Shown piece by piece: positions 35,323 through 46,794 of a DNA stretch of 64,000 bases (positions are counted from its first letter, which is position 1; each line of letters begins with the position of its first letter). The notes beneath the pieces are model-generated. The model saw only the letters and a list, made by a program, of their open reading frames with translations, was not told where the DNA came from and searched no databases. Source of the stretch: Sepioteuthis lessoniana (taxonomy: Eukaryota; Mollusca; Cephalopoda; Myopsida; Loliginidae); contig CAUZXS010002510.1 of assembly GCA_963585895.1 (NCBI GenBank), positions 83,501-147,500 of the forward strand. The letters are read 5' to 3'. The translations under genes were made by a program, and so were the position numbers.

Positions 35323-35425
35323 TCAACTGAATTAAAACTATTGCCTAGTTATCTCCCTTGTATCTCATCAAACAAATTATTTTAGATGATTTCATTGCAT
35401 TGTTTTTTTTTTTATACAGTGATGA
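35323..35425 (+). repeat. first copy of a local duplication
   Basis: 'actattgcctagttatctc', 'caaacaaattattttagatg' and 'cattgcattg' recur at 35837-35900 and, after the B insertion, at 36549-36600, with about one difference in six bases. Confidence 0.7.
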
Positions 35426-35489
35426 TCAAATGATATAAAACATAAGACCAGTCTCCATTTGTGTAGCACTGGTTGAAATTCATAGTTAA

Positions 35490-35655
35490 TAGACTGGTTG
35501 CCATACCATGGCTAAAAAGCACAATCTGACCCACTATTTATCCATAACAGGAAGGATAAAAGATCAATTCATGTCTTTCCTAAGTGCATTAGAGCAAAGT
35601 GAAATTCAAATTTGAACTGTTTGTTTTGTCCATAATTGTTATGCCCCTCCACTCC
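35490..35655 (-). mobile_element. family A SINE, old and partial
   Basis: Retains 'gactggttgccataccatgg', 'ctatttatccataacagg' and 'catgtctttcctaagtgca' on the + strand, without clear ends. Confidence 0.55.
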
Positions 35656-35900
35656 ATTTTATTTGTATCTTGCAAATTATTTCAGGTGGTTCCAATCGGA
35701 CTGTCCATATATCATTTCCTTTTGCTTCATATAAACAGTTTCTGGTCAGAGGTATAGCTATTAAATGATGAGGCTGCTGTGGGCACAAGTGTTCTTAAGT
35801 TATGGATAATAAACTGACTTCCTTTTTTAAAAATCAAATAAATCAAAATTTAAACTATTACCTAGTTATTTCTCTTGCATCTTATTTAACAAATTATTTT

Positions 35901-36548
35901 ATTTGTTTGTTTTGTTATTTTTAATGGCATATCAACCTTCTCAAGTTATTTAATGCCAAATCTATCCTAGAAAAACAGGAGTGGTACTATTTAACCCATA
36001 GCTGGGAGGATAAGGGGGGTTTATATTGGACGCTAACTAAATGGCTGGAGAAGAAGCTTGACAGCAATTACACAAGAATGCTGCGAGCAATATTGAACAA
36101 GTCCTGGGGGCAACACTCCACAAGGCACCAACTATACGGCCACCTGCTTCCCATCATGAAAAATTATCCAAGTTAGACGAACCAGATATGCAGGACACTG
36201 CTGGAGAAGCAGGGACGAGTTCATAAGTGATGTACTCCTATGGACCTCCACATATGGCTAGGCAAAAGCAGAATGACGAGCTTGAACATACATTCAGCAG
36301 CTATGTGAGGATATGGGATGTAGCCCTGAAGACCAACCAGAGGCGATGAATGATAGGGAGAAGTGGCGAGAGAGGGTCAGGGATATCCGTGCTAGCAGCA
36401 TGACATGATGATGATGATGATGATGATACCTTTCCCAAGGGTATTTGTCAAAAAGTGAATGTAATAGCACGACTGGATTTTGAACTCGCTTACTACAATT
36501 CCGCAGTCCAGCTCTTTAACCCTCTCACCACCAGGCCCCCCTCTCCCT
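35901..36548 (-). mobile_element. family B SINE split by the LINE tail
   Basis: B sequence at 35901-36021 and 36428-36545. Target duplication 'aattatttt' at 35892-35900 and 36549-36557. The insertion site is itself the second copy of a local duplication (see 35323-35425). Confidence 0.85.
36022..36427 (+). mobile_element. 5'-truncated LINE tail inserted in a B SINE
   Basis: The + strand reads WTLTKWLEKKLDSNYTRMLR, then with frame breaks DEFISDVLLWTS and PEAMNDREKWRERVRDIRA, ending in (gat)n at about 36407-36427. It is the same subfamily as 34630-35311, both carrying TKW, and is highly similar over about 400 bp by eye. It splits a B SINE: 'aggataagggggg' before and 'atacctttcccaagg' after rejoin into the normal B central domain. 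Only about 370 bp upstream of the final FoxP exon acceptor. Confidence 0.8.
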
Positions 36549-36776
36549 AATTATTTTCCATGACTTTATTACATTGTTTATATGCAGTGAATGTATGTTT
36601 GGTTAGTCAATGAACCACCTGAAATGTTTATGAATTCCCAGTAATTAATGTATATGGCATGGTTTGCATGTGATATGATTATCACAAAATAATTCTGTCT
36701 CGATGTTTACTGTGGTTAAATTAGAAACTTAAAAAAAATCTTTGTCTAAAACATGTTTTTCTTTTTGTAATTGCAG

Positions 36777-37299
36777 TGAAGAAGAACTCCTTTTAAGTAT
36801 CAAACAGGAACCCCCCTGTGAAACGGACAGCATGATAACTACACCTTCGATAATACGTCCATCTGAGCTACCAATGTTGGGTCCATCGGCAGGTGAATCT
36901 TCACTGATGACTCCCCAACCATCTGATACTGCTGCAATGATGGGGAGTAACTCAGACGCAACAATGCTCAGGCAAAACCCAAGTGACACATCTCACATGT
37001 GTTCTGCAACAGACGTGTCATCTTCAATGCGTTCAGTCGATACACCGACGATGTGTCCAGCCACAGACTCTTCCTTGATGTGTCCTGCTAATGATACGTC
37101 GATGATGGGAGAAAGCTCTGACATGTATCCACCATCAGAAGCATCAGGTACGAATGATGCTGTGAATGATAATGAGAACTGTGCTGTAGATTTCTCTATG
37201 GTTGATGAACCGGCCACACCGCCGCCTGACAGGCTGGAATCAAATATAGGAGTTCCAACAACTCCTTCTCAATTAGTCTCACATTCCTCTGATGCATAA
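36777..37299 (+). CDS. FoxP: FoxP, terminal coding exon with stop
   Basis: The acceptor is ttttgtaattgcag ending at 36776; the first base completes the Ser codon from the previous exon, and 173 codons run to TAA at 37297-37299. It begins EEELLLSIKQEP (36778-36813). IKQE fits the SUMO consensus and sits where vertebrate FoxP proteins have VKEEP, a known SUMO site. Next comes a Ser/Thr/Asp/Met-rich stretch (36918-37130) of about eight degenerate 9-10-residue units built on (S/T/N)D-x-x-x-M, for example TPTMCPATD and SSLMCPAND. The end is acidic and proline-rich: VDFSMVDEPATPPP, then SQLVSHSSDA. The three exons give about 243 residues after the forkhead, against roughly 130 in vertebrate FOXP2 from memory; the Met/Ser repeat accounts for the extra length. 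The C-terminal EEE-rich ending of vertebrates is not obvious here. Confidence 0.85.
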
Positions 37300-37933
37300 A
37301 ATGTATTTCTAGTTCTTGGAGACAATCAGTTTTTATATTTCTGGGAGGAAAGCAAAACGGTCGAGAGGAAGTGATCAGAGGTGGGGAAAAAAAAAATTAA
37401 CTCGAGATAGAAGAGAAAAGTTTTTGCATAAAATAAGGGAAAAGAAAAAAAAAACGAATGCAAACAATGCTATTTAACGTTTCACCTCCAGAATATTGAC
37501 TGATGTTGTCTGGTTAATCACTGCAAAGTGATCCTTTTTTTTTTTTCTTTTAAAATCAGTCTAGTGGACTATGGTCAGTTGAGGAAAAACAAAGTAAATA
37601 AAAAAAAATTAAAAAAAAAAAAGACAAAAAAACAAAAATATAAAAAGTAATAATAAAAAGTGTAATGTGTTGTTAAAGTGAACAGAATTGATAAAGTGAA
37701 GCATTTGATTGTCAAATACGATGACAATGGAAGAAAAAAGATTATGGAAAAAATGATTGAATGAAAGAAATTAGAACTAATTTACTTAGAGGAATTATCT
37801 ACAAATATTTGCAACTTGCACTGGTTGCAAATTCAAAAATCATCATTACAAAGGGCGATAAGTATGAAAAAAAAAAAAAAAAAAGACATTTTTTTTGCCC
37901 TTGATGTCAGACAAGACGTCCATCATAGTTTTG

Positions 37934-37970
<37 letters not shown>

Positions 37971-38542
37971 GTTTCTCTCCTTAACATTATTTTCATTCAC
38001 CAAATACCAGCTTTAGATGAACTGTGCAATAATATTTGCAATATGAGTGAAAGAAAATAATGGTAGTTGAATGATTGGCAGTGAATATGCGTTTGGCTGG
38101 TCAATCATCATTTAGCAACTCTCCTCTTCCAACCTCCTCAAGAGGGGAAAAAAAATCACAAACAAAACAACCATTTAAAAAAAAAACTTTCGTAAGAAAG
38201 TAAACTATTAGTAATCTGTTTCATTTTTTAATATTATTAATAAATAAATTTTGCTGATGAGTGGTATTTGTATGTATGTATGTATGTATGTATGTAAGGA
38301 ATGCAAGTGCGTATGACCTTTGATTATGGGTTTCTCGTAGGCAGGTAACCAAAGAAAAGTAAAGTGGGGGGGAAGAAGATGAAAAAAATATCTAGATATA
38401 AATTTCAAAAAAGAGAAAAGGAGAGAAATGAGCGTTTCACATTGGAACCCAGCCTCTTCATTTCTTTCCAAGTTGGTGGGATGCAAGGCACTGAGTTGGG
38501 GGTGGGGGGCAGGAAAAAATGGGGTGCATTTAACATTTAAAA

Positions 38543-38583
<41 letters not shown>

Positions 38584-38739
38584 AATCCTAGCATGACAAA
38601 ACCAATCAACCCAAAAAAAATTGTTTTGCGGGTGAATTTAAAAAAAAAAAAAAAAAAAACGTTAGTGAATGAATCTATGAACAATCCAAAACAGAACACA
38701 ATCTATCAACTTTGGAGATTATTTTAGGAACAAGAAGAT

Positions 38740-38778
<39 letters not shown>

Positions 38779-40490
38779 TCTTGAGTCCCGCCATAAAACA
38801 AGAAAAAAAATTGTGAACATTAATCTTCTTCCCTAAAAATGTGAAAAACAAAAAAGGAGGAAAAAAACAACTGTCGCAAAAAAAAAAAAAAAAAAAAAAA
38901 TTAGATAATTTCATGTTATTTTTTAATTTTTAATAACAACAATTATATTAAAAAAATTGAGCAAACAAAAGAAATTTTTTATATTTATAGTTCCATTCCA
39001 CAAAATGGGAATTCTTTTGTTTGTATTTTTTATTTCTTAATTATTTGTGCGTTTTTGTTTTTTTTTCATTTATATTCCTTCAAAATCATTTTTTTTCTTT
39101 GGAAAAAAAGTTTGAATGTTAGAAATCAAGAAAAATATAATCCTAAAAGGTATTTCCTTGAATTTGGTTTTTTAAAACCATGTTTCATACACACACAAGT
39201 ATGTGTGTATATATATATTACATGCTGTTGTTTTACCAAAGAAAGGTTGTTAAATCTGTGTTGAGGAAACAAAAACACAACTGTGGTCAGTTAATGAGAT
39301 ATATAAACATGTATCTGATAAAAGCGGCCAGAAACATCCCAAGCCAAAGGGTTTCGCTTCTTGAAGAAAAAAAAAAAAAAAAAGACTAAAAATTATTTTC
39401 TAGATGTTTAATTTTGGTAGATATTCTTGATGGTTAAAATTCTTATCTTCATTCATGATATTTGATAGTTTCATTTGACTATTTTAAATTACTTCTAGAA
39501 CACTTTAACGACTTAGGGTTGCATGAAAAAAAAGAAAAAATGTCTGACATCTGAGCTCTGAGCTATTTTATTGATTTAAATTACTGCAATTATTAGAAAC
39601 CTGGTCTTTGGGGAGAGGAAGTTTTCTCTTGATCTTTTCTGATGAAGATTAGTTGCCGAGTTGTCTGATGATTATAATGGCAAATTGTTCTTTAAAGGAA
39701 AGTTTTAATAATAGTTAAAAAGTTTAGCTCTATCCTCAGGACAAACACTTTAAGTATTCCAAATATTGAATTAAAAATAGGTGAAACATCCACCCATTAA
39801 AAGTTATTAAGCCAATCATAAGGTCTTGTTTGATATTTGTTTTTACGCATCACAGAGTAGAGATCTTGTCACATATATCCATATTTTCATCAATATTGGA
39901 TAATAAAAAAAACTTTTGAACTTTCGTTCCAATAACTTATAGTAAAGCTATTTGGCTAGGCACTAAATGGTGAGATATACAATTCAAAAAACTGTGTGTG
40001 TACCAAATGATACATATGCACATATTTGTAAATAAAACTTAAACATCCACTGTTGTAGGTGCTCGTGAATAATTTATCATATAATTCAGACACAATTCTA
40101 TACATAAATAAGATATAAGGTCAACATATGTATATCATATATACATATATTTTATATAAAATTCATGTGTACATAAGTGTCACCTATCTCAAAATGAATG
40201 TCAGCAAGTTTGTATTATAGCAATTTTGCTAGTGTAGAGATTCAGATTCCTTTTAAGATTAAAGTCACTTTGTGCTATTTGAAGGTAAGTAAATATTTGT
40301 AAATATTGTGTAAAGATGAACAAAAATATTGGATTTTATTCAAATATCTAAACTGCATAAAAATTAAGACAAGAAAAATTTTAGTTGGTGGAAGATGCCA
40401 ATTGGCTGATGATCTGAATATAAAAGTAAGTTCATAGAAAATTAAGCTGTCTGATGATTGGAGCAACAATTGAATGCAACTTGAAGTTTA
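37300..40490 (+). other. probable FoxP 3' UTR and immediate downstream sequence
   Basis: From the stop codon to about 40490 I recognise none of the SINE or LINE families that fill the introns on either side. The sequence is very A-rich on the + strand, with long A runs (38641-38660, 38743-38773, 38878-38900), one T run of about 30 (37939-37968) and (AT)n at 38547-38578. Candidate poly(A) signals AATAAA occur at 37597-37602 and 37652-37657, with more further on, so the true end cannot be fixed. A long 3' UTR would explain why mobile elements are excluded. Small frames here, such as 38208-38486 minus, are low-complexity and not convincing genes. Confidence 0.45.
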
Positions 40491-40494
40491 ACCT

Positions 40495-40830
40495 AATGAG
40501 TTGAGTGTTTGCCGATGATTCGGGAGAGCAGGGTTCAATCCCAGGTCGAGTCATACCAAAGACTCAAAAAAAAAAAAAAAGAAAAAAAAATGGTACTTGA
40601 TGCCACCTTGCTTAGCACTCAGCATTATGAGAGCAGGGTTCAATCCCAGGTCAAGTCATACCAAAGTCTCAAAAAATGGTACTTGATGCTGTCTTGCTTA
40701 ATACTCAGCATTATGAGGTAAGGATCAAGCATAAAGTGGAACAATCCAGGAATGGAGTAGCACCATCCACTACACCTTGGTGTAGTAGCTATTGAAAAGG
40801 GAGCCTTTGGTTCACCCTTGATTAAATATA
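40495..40830 (+). mobile_element. family F SINE with internal duplication
   Basis: The segment 'gagagcagggttcaatccca' through 'cactcagcattatgag' occurs twice (about 40525-40630 and 40629-40716), with an A/G insertion in the first. It marks the downstream limit of the repeat-free zone after FoxP. Confidence 0.85.
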
Positions 40831-41464
40831 TTCATACAATAATTATAGATATAAAAGTTTCTCGTATAGAGTAGTTATTTTAATTTTCAGTTAAGTATAA
40901 AATATTTTTACTAAATTACAAAGTCTGATTAAGAATAAGATTTAAACTAGCGACTGATCATTTATTTCATGTAAACAAAATTAATATATTTAAACGTATA
41001 ATAATAAATAGTTCATGTGATAAAAAAAAAAGAGACAAGAATATATTTGTGCTGGATATTCTAGAATTATTATAGTTGTCTATGAGAAAAAAATTGAGCC
41101 TACAAAAATGCCCTTAAATCCTACATACCTTGATCTAAAATTCAAATATACATTCCAAATATTAAATTAAATTCAGGTACAACATCCACCCATTAAAATC
41201 AAAGTTTGCTTAAAAGTTAAAATAAGATATCTTTCTAAAACTTAGATAAATTATCTATAAACCTGGAACAGTTAATTTATGGCTAGATTTTCTCTTATCT
41301 AAATTTCAATTGCTTTCTATCCAAATTTTTCAGATCATCATCATTGTATTGGTGTTAAATTCTAATGCTACTTGTGTTAACAAAAAACAAAGATAGCAGG
41401 GCCGCATATTTAAAGAAAATGACTTTATATGGTTCAGACAATGTGTTCATTGCAGAAATGTTTG

Positions 41465-41612
41465 TGTTACATCTTATGGTGCAGAATGCAACACAAGGTT
41501 AATTTTAAGCAGAGTTTAACAGGTTTGAATTCAGTTTTCCTTCTCCAACATTGGTTGCCATACCAAGGTTAAAAGAGCAGTCTGCCCTACTATTTACCTA
41601 TGGCTGAAATGT
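41465..41612 (-). mobile_element. family A SINE, 3' half only
   Basis: Tail 'aatgcaacacaaggttaatt' to 'ctatttacctatggctg'; 5' half missing. A B copy begins immediately after. Confidence 0.65.
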
Positions 41613-41619
41613 TCAGATC

Positions 41620-41830
41620 TGATTTGGTTTCTTAGTTTAATTGCATATCAACCTTCATAGGTTATTTGATGCCAAAACCAGCTTTATAAAAAGACAGTTG
41701 TAGTACTCTTTAACCAATAGCTGGGAATCAAGGGGGTTCATGCCTTTTTCAAGGAGAGTGAATGTAATTGCATGAAATGTTCTCAGTATAACAACCAAGT
41801 TGAGGACAATAACCTGACTTATGTAACAAT
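41620..41830 (-). mobile_element. family B SINE, old
   Basis: 'tggtttcttagtttaattgc', 'aaccaatagctgggaatc' and 'gggggttcatgcctttt'; the tRNA-like head is lost. Confidence 0.65.
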
Positions 41831-41834
41831 TTAT

Positions 41835-42965
41835 CTCAGAAATTTTGACAGATAATAATGCTATATGACTGTATCTGATTTTCTGTAACCATTGGGTTTT
41901 GTTGCTTAATTAGGGAGGGGTAATCGGCTGTTGTACTAGAACAGGTTTTCCGAGGAGAAATGGATACGAGTGATTCTCACAAGAGCATTAATCTTTATTT
42001 CTGATCTTTGTAGTTTAATAATAATGGACTGAGAAATGATAGTAAGTTTTGATTCCTTTTCTCTCTGGTCTTATTTGTTTTCTCAGGGAATTCTTTGAAT
42101 TCTCTCTGTTGATTCAACAGCAAAATATACTTTTTTTTTTTTTTTTTTATCAACTGCACTTCCCTTATTATTTCTTATGATATTCACACAATAGTGTCCT
42201 ATTGATGTGATTTGAATATTCACTTTCCGACCAATCACCATTGTGTGATCTTTTCTTTTAGCCAACCACTACTGTGAGATCTTTTGTGATGTCGATCACA
42301 GCTCGTTAGCTAGAGATTTACATTATATCAGTGGAATTTTACAATTTTATAACAAAGTTAATATCTAATTTTTCATTTCGATTACAATTAGTTTTTAATA
42401 ATTGACATTATATCTGTGAATAAAATTCATAGATAAGATAATGTTACTACTAATGCATGTAAAACAAGACAACAAAGATGTCAGCCTTTTTATTCTGGAA
42501 AAATAAGCAAGAAGGCTAAATATGCATCTTTTGGCTCTCATTACTCAAATGGTAGAGCATCTGATATACCAAGATCAGCTGTTAAAGGATACGAGTTAAA
42601 ATCTCATTGAAAGCTTATTTTGTATTTAAGATCTGGATTTGTTTGAGAAGTTTTGATATAAGCAAAATAAAGGAAGATGAAAGAAATATTAATGAAAAGA
42701 ATTATCACAGATAACGCTAAACAATTAGCCTTTCTATTACAACTTCAAAGGCTGTCATTCTGCAATCAAAAGTGCTTCCCAAGGAAAAAGAAATGAGAGT
42801 TTGAGTCTTGCTATAAGATTCTTGTTTATATCTGATCCATAAAGTTTACTAATGGCTGTTGAATGATCGTCTGAGAAGTTGTGATAGAAATTAAGATGGA
42901 GAAAAAAACACCTGTAAAAAGTGAATATAAAACATCAATGCTTTATTTTAATGATTAATTTAGAA
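41835..42965. other. unique sequence downstream of FoxP
   Basis: A T run at 42130-42148 and one tRNA-like fragment (42533-42625). No gene recognised. Confidence 0.45.
42533..42625 (+). repeat. tRNA-like fragment, SINE-derived
   Basis: 'ctcaaatggtagagcatctg' resembles a tRNA A-box arm and 'acgagttaaaatctc' a weak B box. The cloverleaf does not close, so I do not call a tRNA gene. Confidence 0.4.
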
Positions 42966-42969
42966 TAAT

Positions 42970-43480
42970 GGTTTGGTTGGTTTGGTTTTATGGCATATCA
43001 ACCATTGTAGATTTAATGCCAAATCCTCTTTATACATTTATATTAAATATATAGGATTTAGTTTGATTGGGTTTTATGGCATATCAACCATTGTAGGTTA
43101 TTTAATGCCAAATCAATTTTTATACATATAAACAGTTCTATTTCAAACAATTCAGTTTAGCATAAATATATAGTTTAAATGTCAAAACAGTTCTATTTGA
43201 CCCATATCAAGTGCTACCACTCCGGGCTAGAGAAGACCTAGGAGCAATGGCAATGAAGGAATACTCCACGTTTCCCAAAGCTCCAGCATTACTAGAACCT
43301 CAGCATCAGATTAATTAGTGTCATATCCTGGTCACTTGTTGGGGAAGTCTTATGCTTCTGCAGAGATGCAGTTGGTGTATTCTACAGCCCCAGCCAACTG
43401 AGCTACAGGACACTCGTTGAGGGAGTCTTACCCCTCTGCAGAGGTGCTGTTGGTGTATTCTACAGCCCCAGCTGACTGAG
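42970..43480 (-). repeat. family C repeat with dimeric tail and duplicated 5' end
   Basis: The tail is present twice (42970-43055 and 43058-43120), the first step toward the arrays seen elsewhere. At the other end a segment of about 78 bp ('ggacactcgttg...cagccccagctgactga') is present twice: 43327-43402 and 43405-43480. Confidence 0.8.
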
Positions 43481-43579
43481 CAAGGTTATTTCTAGTAATT
43501 AGCCAGCAAAAAAATAATTGATAATGGATATTTATGATAATTGTTAACTGTCTTGTTGATAATTAAAACAAGTTCAGGA

Positions 43580-43797
43580 TATTTGGTTTCAGTTTCTTTG
43601 TTTAATGGCATATCAACCTCCATGGGTTATTAAATGCCAAAGCCATCCTTGTAGAATACTAGTGGTACTATTTAAACCATAGTTGGGAGGGAGATAAGTA
43701 TTTATTCAAAAGTAAATGTAATAGCATAACTGGGATTTGAACTTGCTTACTATGTTGTTGCAATCCAGCACATTAGCCACTACCCAATGGAAACTCT
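43580..43797 (-). mobile_element. family B SINE
   Basis: Tail 'ggcatatcaacctccatggg', central domain with a deletion ('ggagggagataagtattta'), head 'gtggctaatgtgctgg'. Confidence 0.75.
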
Positions 43798-43834
43798 ACA
43801 CTTTAGGATATTAAAATATAAAAGTTTATATTTG

Positions 43835-44245
43835 CCATTGTAGTTTAATTGTTACACAAGACCAGAAGTATGGAGGTACCCAATGAAAGTCAATGATTGA
43901 TTTTAAATTCATATGAACCCATCTAGGGTTATTTTATGCCTAGAAGTTAGGGAATTGCATTCATAGTCTGTGAGCTAGACTAGCAGATCATTCTTAGTAG
44001 GTTCAGTTCTCACTGACTGTTCCAGATGGAAACTCCACACCTTAGGCTATTCAACTATAAAACAGTTTATATCTACTGTTGTAGTTTAATTGTGACACAA
44101 GACCAGGAGTATAGAGGTTAGGGAATTGCATTCATAGTTTGTGAGCTAGACTGGCAGACCATTTTTAGTGGGTTCAGTTCTCACTGGCTGTTCCAGACAT
44201 CTGGCTACATGCTAAAACTCTATGAAGCTCTTGGTAAATGATTAC
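43835..44245 (+). mobile_element. two family E SINE copies in tandem
   Basis: 'gttgtagtttaattgtgac' and 'tgtgagctagact' with 'gttcagttctcactg' occur twice (43835-44030 and 44060-44215). A D tail lies inside the first (43885-43960). Confidence 0.6.
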
Positions 44246-44799
44246 TACAAAAAAATCTGATCTATATATGTGTATATACTTGTATATTTTTTTGTCTGTA
44301 ACACTTAGAGGGTGTAGTTACAAAATGCTCATTAAAAATCTAAGTACATAAAATGTGATGTATCTCTTCCTTGCCATCACTTTTAGGTCCCCTCTGACCT
44401 GGAGCAGTTGTATTTGTTATGGTCACGTAGACCTGTTAAAAATAATTCATTTTTGATAGGACTGTGATTCCCTATTATTTATTTCTTTTTCCTTTGGAAG
44501 CACTTTTGATTATCTTGTTAAAATACATTTTTTTATTGGTTTCTTTTTGATATAATACTGGATATTCTAATATGAAAGCATATTTTAGGATTTAATCTCC
44601 AAGGAAACATTGGAGACTTGGAAAATTACTTGTCAAAAAAGAAAAAAAAATTTTCATTAATAGCTTCCTACTATCTACAGCAGTTGTATGTAAACATGAT
44701 GTAGTTGTAATTTCTAATTAAATACTCATATATTATTTCATTCATTAACATTTAAAAACATATTCATCAAATCTTAAGGCATGGTCAATTGTACATATG

Positions 44800-45295
44800 T
44801 TTGATTTTAAATGGTATGTCAACCGGTCTTGGATTATTTTATGCCTAGAGGTTTGGGAATCACATTCATTGTATGTTCATATTTATATTTTTTGTGTTGC
44901 TGTTTCTTAAGATAGATTGATTGATTGATTATAAGGGCATATCAGCTTGCCTAAGGTTATTTTATGCCTCGAGGTTAGGGAATCACATTCATTGTATGTT
45001 CATATTTTTATTTTTTGTGTAGTTGTTTCTTAAGATAGATCGATTGATTATAATGGCATATCAGCGTGCTTAAGGTTATTTTATGCCTCGAGGTTAGGGA
45101 ATCACATTCATTGTATGTTCATATTTTTATTTTTTGTGTAGTTGTTTCTTAAGATAGATCGATTGATTATAATGGCATATCAGCGTGCTTAAGGTTATTT
45201 TATGCCTAGAGGTTTGGGAATCACATTCATTGTATGTTCATATTTACATTTTTTTATGTAGTTGCTTAAGAGTGTTTTTTTTGTTCACAGTCCTA
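44800..45295 (-). repeat. tandem array of family D tails, about 119-bp period
   Basis: Four units start at about 44813, 44936, 45055 and 45174 (spacing 123, 119, 119). Each has '(t)ggcatatcagc', 'aaggttattttatgcct' and 'aatcacattcattgtatg'. As with C, tails rather than bodies are multiplied. Confidence 0.9.
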
Positions 45296-45530
45296 TCAAA
45301 AATGAATTATTTTTAAACAGATCTACGTGACCATAACAAATACAACTCCTCCAAGTCAGAGGGAACCTAAGAGTGATGGCAATGAAGAGATACTTGACAC
45401 CCAAAGATCTGGAGCCTCACCATTAGATGCAGTTTAGTTTCATACCCAGGAGGCCCATTTTTTTTGTGGTCTTACCCCTTTGCAGGAGATACAATCAGTA
45501 TATTTGAAGCACTACTGGCAGGGCTGCTAT
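45295..45530 (-). repeat. family D body after the 119-bp array
   Basis: Contains 'gtgatggcaatgaagagatac', 'ggagcctcaccattagatgc' and 'gatacaatcagtatattt'; same orientation as the array. Confidence 0.65.
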
Positions 45531-45574
45531 GCAATAAAAATAATCATTATTCAAGACAGGATTTATGACACATA

Positions 45575-45835
45575 TCAGCTCATTGGCCAAATAATTAGAG
45601 TCTTTGCCAATGGTCTGGGTGACCGGTGTTCAATCCCAAGTCAAGTCATGACAAAGACTCACAAAATGGTACTTGATGCCACCTTGCTTAACACTCAGCA
45701 TTATAAGGTACGTATCAAGGGTAAAGTGGAGCTATCCAGGGAAAGGAGTAGTGCCCTCCTCTACACCTCAGTGTAGTAGCTATTGAAAAGGGAGCCTACA
45801 GGGTCACCTTGCCAACTTTACTTACCTTATGAAAC
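45575..45835 (+). mobile_element. family F SINE
   Basis: 'ctcattggccaaataattag', B box 'ggtgttcaatccc', tail 'caccttgccaactttactta'. Confidence 0.85.
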
Positions 45836-46444
45836 ATGTTTACATGTGTGAGAGCAAATTTTGGCAGTCATGAACCCCCATCAAAAGAACAAAACAAAAA
45901 ACAACACGATAGTTGTATTTCAGTGCCAAATTGTTGTAACCTAACAAAAGGTTACTGAATGAGAAATAACCAAAACGGAAGTTGGAAATGAAATGGAAAT
46001 CTTTATAACATTAACAAAATACAATACTTGCCAGCGGCGTGAGGAAGGTAAACCACTGTAAGTGGTGTACTACTTAATCAGCATATTAACCCCCTCACAA
46101 TCTTTTTCAACGTATTTATAAAGAATGGGACATACCCATTAATATTCTTAGGTACAGTATATAACAAATATATATTAATTCAGCACATATAATCAAAATT
46201 GTAGTTTATTTTAAAACTGCTCACCGTTTTCAACAATTCTCCATGACTAATTTTTCATAACTTTCTGGATGAACAGAACTAACTCTTTCCATTGAAAAAA
46301 TTTAAAAAGTTGATTCTTAGAAAAATTTGTTTTAATAAATTTCAGCTTTCTCTATGTTGTGAATTGGAAGTCAGAAAGAAAGGGATTGTCAGTGGTCAGG
46401 AATTAATGCAAACATTACTAACACAGAATAAGGCTATTGTATGT

Positions 46445-46580
46445 ATAACGTAATTGTACTGGGGCATCTCATATGGTGAAATAGCAAGATTATTTTTAGT
46501 AAACCTAATTCTCACTGGGTGTCTGCATACATCTGACCTTGTGCTGTAACTAAGCTAAGCTTCGTAAATAACTGTACTGT
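46445..46580 (+). mobile_element. family E SINE
   Basis: 'acctaattctcactgggtg' and 'gaccttgtgctgtaactaag'. Confidence 0.55.
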
Positions 46581-46794
46581 AAATGTTTTTATAATAGAAA
46601 TAGACTGAAGGTAACAAAGAAAGGGATTGTCAATGGTCAGGAATTAATGGACTTATAATCTCTACAGAGATTAATTTATTTTTTAGCATTTTTAATATTC
46701 ACTTATAGGCAATATCTTCATTTTATCAATATGCAACTATTATTGACCCCCCCCACCAAAAAAAAAAAAACTCACTCTGAAACTTTACTTTCTG

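Noticed and set aside
36742-36776. ORF extension upstream of the last FoxP exon
   Set aside because: These bases are intron: branch region, T-rich tract and the cag acceptor precede 36777.
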